Positions 7,298 to 9,295 of a stretch of DNA of 9,295 nt are shown here, in pieces. The notes below the pieces were generated by a model. It made no database searches, was not told the origin of the DNA, and saw only the letters and a program-made list of their open reading frames with translations. Position numbers and translations under genes: made by a program. The DNA comes from Nitrospinota bacterium (GTDB lineage Bacteria > Nitrospirota > Nitrospiria > Nitrospirales > UBA8639), in assembly GCA_022561525.1 (NCBI GenBank), contig JADFRB010000039.1, positions 1 through 9,295 on the forward strand, in the 5' to 3' direction. Each line of letters starts with the position of its first letter. The first letter of the stretch is position 1.

Positions 7298-7413
7298 ATG
7301 CGTTGTGCGCCATGAGCCATTATAACGACACCCAACATTATGGGCCAATTATGCAACAACGCCGATTTTTTCTGTTGATCCTGTATGCATGCAGGTATCA
7401 AAACACGGTGTAA
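7298..7413 (+). CDS. Two overlapping micro-ORFs (5 and 33 codons), doubtful
   Basis: GGAGGG at 7289-7294 lies 3-4 nt before ATG 7298, which opens a five-codon frame (MRCAP) ending in TGA 7313-7315. That stop overlaps a second ATG at 7312 (ATGA), which opens 33 codons to TAA 7411-7413. The second peptide has a basic-hydrophobic core, RRFFLLILYACRY, that could insert in a membrane. Its stop is 2 nt from the stop of the convergent FliD-like gene. The strong Shine-Dalgarno and the overlap suggest translational reinitiation, but frames this short arise by chance. Confidence 0.2.
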
Positions 7414-7415
7414 GG

Positions 7416-9143
7416 TTACGCGAATATGTCGACGAAGGTTCCGCTTAACCCGAGCGCGGCATTTAATTCCTGTTCGGCTTGTTGGATGACAGCCAATAAT
7501 CGCGAGATGAGGCCATTGTCGGCGAACAACAATGTATGGGCGGCGTCAGGTTTCCGCCGGAGGCTGGCAGTCAGTTGATCCTGGTTGGCACGGGAAAAGG
7601 CAAACACCGTGTTGGTTCTCATTCCAAAATCGAAGTTGATCCCAAAGTCAGTGTCCAATTTTGAGCCACTTGACCCGACGATAGCGCCTTTGAGATTGGC
7701 GCGCAGTTGGATGAGAGAAGGCCCCAGGCTCCCTGCGCTCTTCGCCTCGTCAAAAATCGGATTCAAGGTATTGGCTACTTCCCGCAACGATCGGGTGAGT
7801 TGTTGGGAACGCCGGTCTGTCAGACCTTTGCGAGTGATACGGTGAAGCTGGCCTTCAGTCGGGTTGTAGGTCGTTTCAGTAATTTCTGACGCGGTGAAAA
7901 ATCCGGTTCCGTTCCCGTTCAAGATGATCTGACCGGTGAGGGAAGTGGCAACAATTGAGATCTTCTGCCCCCCATTGATCAGGCTGGCCGTTACACCCGC
8001 GGCAGAGGCATTAATGTTGGCTAGCACATCGTTGAGCGAGTCGCTTCCGACATCAATCGCGATCGATTCCCCATTGATAAGAATTGACCCATTGATGACG
8101 GACGCGAACTGGGGGATGCTGGAGAGAATGTCATCCGGGCCAATTTGCCTATCCGTTCCTGGAATGACGGTGGCTGCCGCCAATTTGGTGGCGGCCAGGA
8201 AGCCGGAAGAGTCATTGTCGAGGACGATCGTCGGGCTGGACCCCAGCGTGTTTTGAGTGAGCATGATTTTTTCGGTTTGGGAATTGAATGTCGCAGTCAC
8301 CCCCGCGTTGGAGGAATTAATCTTCCCGAGGATGGAGTTGATCGTATCAGTGGCGAGGACGGTAATGGTCTCGCCGTTCACGTCGAAGGACCCGGCCGTG
8401 ACACTCAACCCATTCTCAAAGTTGGGGTTCTGGTTTCTGATGCCGTCGAAGGGCTTGTCCGGATCGACGGCACTACCCACGGAATCGAAGACCTGGATGC
8501 TAAACTCGTCGTTTTGGATGGCGTCCCCTGCCCCCAGGGTGAAGGTCAACCCGTTAGCAAGGGTATATACCATGTTGATGGGGTCACTCGACTTGACATT
8601 GAAGAAGTCGATTTCTACCTCAGCGGGGTCATAGACTCGGACGTGGATGTTGCTCACACCATGAGTCCCTCCTTTAGTTACTCTGAAAGTCAGGGTGGCG
8701 GTACCGTTGGATCCATCGTAGATCCCGCCGATCGTGGCCTCGGTAGTGGAGGCACCGGTAAAGTTCGGGCCAAATGGCGTGAAGGAGGTGGCCATGGTAT
8801 TCACTTCTTCCATGGACTCCAACGTAGCAGCTGTTAAGGGAATGGTTGCTCCCAGGTTTAGATTTATGGCCGAGGTGGCAGTCGCGGCAACCGGCGCGGA
8901 GCCAAACAAAAATGTCCGGGAGAGCCGTACCGGTTGATTGTTCGCCTCAAGGGCCTTTCGAAGTTCGACGACTTGTCGTCTGAGCCGAAGCAATTGGTCA
9001 CGGGTCTCAGCCGGTTGGGTCGTGGCACCAATTGCTCCCTCTAGACGTTCTAGACGTTTAGCCAGTTGAGCGTCAGCTTCGCGTATGAAGGCGCGCCGAT
9101 ACGGATTGCCATAAATGAAACTGCCAAACCCGTTGATTTCCAT
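7416..9143 (-). CDS. FliD-like flagellar hook-associated protein with two IN repeats
   Basis: Probably a secreted flagellar cap protein (HAP2/FliD relative) that sits at the filament tip, or a variant of it. The 575 residues begin with an atypical region: a GFGS motif near the start, then a Leu/Arg/Glu coiled coil at 25-68 (AQLAKRLERLEG, LLRLRRQVVELRKAL). Residues 135-225 form a beta-rich inserted domain (YTLANGLTFTLGAGDAIQND). Two flagellin-hook IN repeats follow at about 251-321 and 352-421 (NGETITV and NGESIAI; ILGKINSSNAGVTA and VLANINASAAGVTA). The C-terminus has the FliD ending: FGINFDFG (500-507), LRRKPDAAHTLLFADNG and a last helix (RLLAVIQQAEQEL). The usual FliD opening with GLDT and an early IIDKLM-like helix is missing. 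No Sec signal is seen, as expected for type III export. AGGG 7 nt before ATG 9143 supports the start. A TCTAGACGT tandem (9040-9057) encodes repeated Arg-Leu-Glu in the coiled coil. Confidence 0.75.
   Translation of the reverse strand: MEINGFGSFIYGNPYRRAFIREADAQLAKRLERLEGAIGATTQPAETRDQLLRLRRQVVELRKALEANNQPVRLSRTFLFGSAPVAATATSAINLNLGATIPLTAATLESMEEVNTMATSFTPFGPNFTGASTTEATIGGIYDGSNGTATLTFRVTKGGTHGVSNIHVRVYDPAEVEIDFFNVKSSDPINMVYTLANGLTFTLGAGDAIQNDEFSIQVFDSVGSAVDPDKPFDGIRNQNPNFENGLSVTAGSFDVNGETITVLATDTINSILGKINSSNAGVTATFNSQTEKIMLTQNTLGSSPTIVLDNDSSGFLAATKLAAATVIPGTDRQIGPDDILSSIPQFASVINGSILINGESIAIDVGSDSLNDVLANINASAAGVTASLINGGQKISIVATSLTGQIILNGNGTGFFTASEITETTYNPTEGQLHRITRKGLTDRRSQQLTRSLREVANTLNPIFDEAKSAGSLGPSLIQLRANLKGAIVGSSGSKLDTDFGINFDFGMRTNTVFAFSRANQDQLTASLRRKPDAAHTLLFADNGLISRLLAVIQQAEQELNAALGLSGTFVDIFA
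7881..8393 (-). repeat. Two protein-level IN repeats within the FliD-like gene
   Basis: Copy 1 is encoded by 8181-8393 and copy 2 by 7881-8090, separated by about 30 residues. Both run from a G-S-x-x-[V/I]-NGE start through a NIN or KIN helix end, AGVTA, a KI strand and a GF(L/F)xA end. The relation is clear in protein but not strong in DNA, so the duplication is old. IN repeats are known from flagellins and FliD. Confidence 0.75.
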
Positions 9144-9167
9144 TGCGTCACCCTGAGAATAATCAGG
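9144..9167 (-). promoter_or_regulatory. Ribosome binding site of the FliD-like gene, inside a small hairpin
   Basis: AGGG (9151-9154) is 7 nt from ATG 9143. It overlaps the downstream arm of CCTGA-TTATTC-TCAGG (minus strand, 9152-9167), so pairing would cover the ribosome binding site. A second 5-bp hairpin, TTGCC/GGCAA, lies at 9184-9201. No sigma-28 or sigma-54 promoter could be recognised. Confidence 0.4.
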
Positions 9168-9251
9168 CTCTTGGAGATCTCGGTTGCCTCAGGAAGGGCA
9201 AACCCCATGATCCCTGATTGTCCTAACTTCATTCATTTTCGAGTTGCAGTA

Positions 9252-9295
9252 CTACCGGAAGAGGTCGATAAGAAGCCGTTTGGCGTAGAGGAGGG
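9252..9295 (-). CDS. Possible 3' end of an unidentified gene (partial at the right edge)
   Basis: One minus-strand frame is open from the window edge to a TAG at 9252-9254 and would end LLYAKRLLIDLFR, a plausible helical C-terminus. The other two minus frames are also open for about 20 codons, so the choice is uncertain. If real, it lies 108 nt upstream of the FliD-like gene on the same strand and may be another flagellar gene. Confidence 0.22.
   Translation of the reverse strand, partial: LLYAKRLLIDLFR

Noticed and set aside
7377..7397. CCTG-TATGCATG-CAGG inverted repeat as terminator of the FliD-like gene
   Set aside because: The stem is 4 bp and no T-run follows on the minus strand. The internal TGCATGCA is a plain palindrome.
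8145..8837. Plus-strand frame of 230 codons opposite the FliD-like gene
   Set aside because: It is fully antisense to the IN-repeat region. The Gly/Val/Asp-rich product mirrors the opposite strand and no family is seen.
9050..9232. Minus-strand frame from ATG 9232 overlapping the FliD-like start
   Set aside because: The first 30 residues look protein-like, but there is no ribosome binding site, and the frame overlaps the FliD-like gene by 94 nt and ends soon after.

Overview
The window looks like ordinary chromosome of a Gram-negative, flagellated bacterium. The evidence is an AsmA-like DUF748 envelope protein, which only makes sense with an outer membrane, and a FliD-like flagellar cap protein. 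A bacterial-type GlnRS and a Mak-type ROK fructokinase are also present. Base composition is close to 50% GC by eye. Members of the Nitrospirota (Nitrospira-like) would fit, but this is a guess from gene families, and nothing here fixes the taxon.

Layout. Bases 1-423 on the plus strand hold the 3' end of a gene cut by the window edge, followed by an 85-residue hypothetical gene whose ribosome binding site overlaps the previous stop codon. Bases 607-873 hold another small plus-strand hypothetical gene. It converges on glnS, and its possible promoter sits so close to the start that the transcript may be leaderless. Bases 906-6761 are a three-gene minus-strand group, read DUF748 protein, then ROK fructokinase (mak), then glutaminyl-tRNA synthetase (glnS). 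The first two are 3 nt apart and must be coupled. glnS follows after 141 nt.

Bases 6762-7415 are an intergenic region of about 650 nt without a convincing large gene. It holds a perfect 6-bp hairpin, a weak 72-codon reading frame, and a 132-bp element bounded by a 15/16 terminal inverted repeat that looks like a MITE. Its right end abuts a Shine-Dalgarno followed by two tiny overlapping reading frames. Bases 7416-9143 on the minus strand encode a 575-residue FliD-like protein with two flagellin-hook IN repeats, an extra beta-rich domain and an atypical coiled-coil N-terminus. A small hairpin may mask its ribosome binding site. The last 150 bases carry at most the 3' tail of another minus-strand gene.

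How the genes work together: the DUF748-mak-glnS group joins envelope, sugar-phosphorylation and translation functions with no shared pathway visible, so it is probably a housekeeping transcription unit. The FliD-like gene probably belongs to a flagellar cluster continuing past the right edge. I saw no tRNA, rRNA, CRISPR array, transposase or phage gene. The strongest non-routine signals are the MITE-like element and the unusual FliD-like architecture. I did not find clear evidence for a wholly new system.
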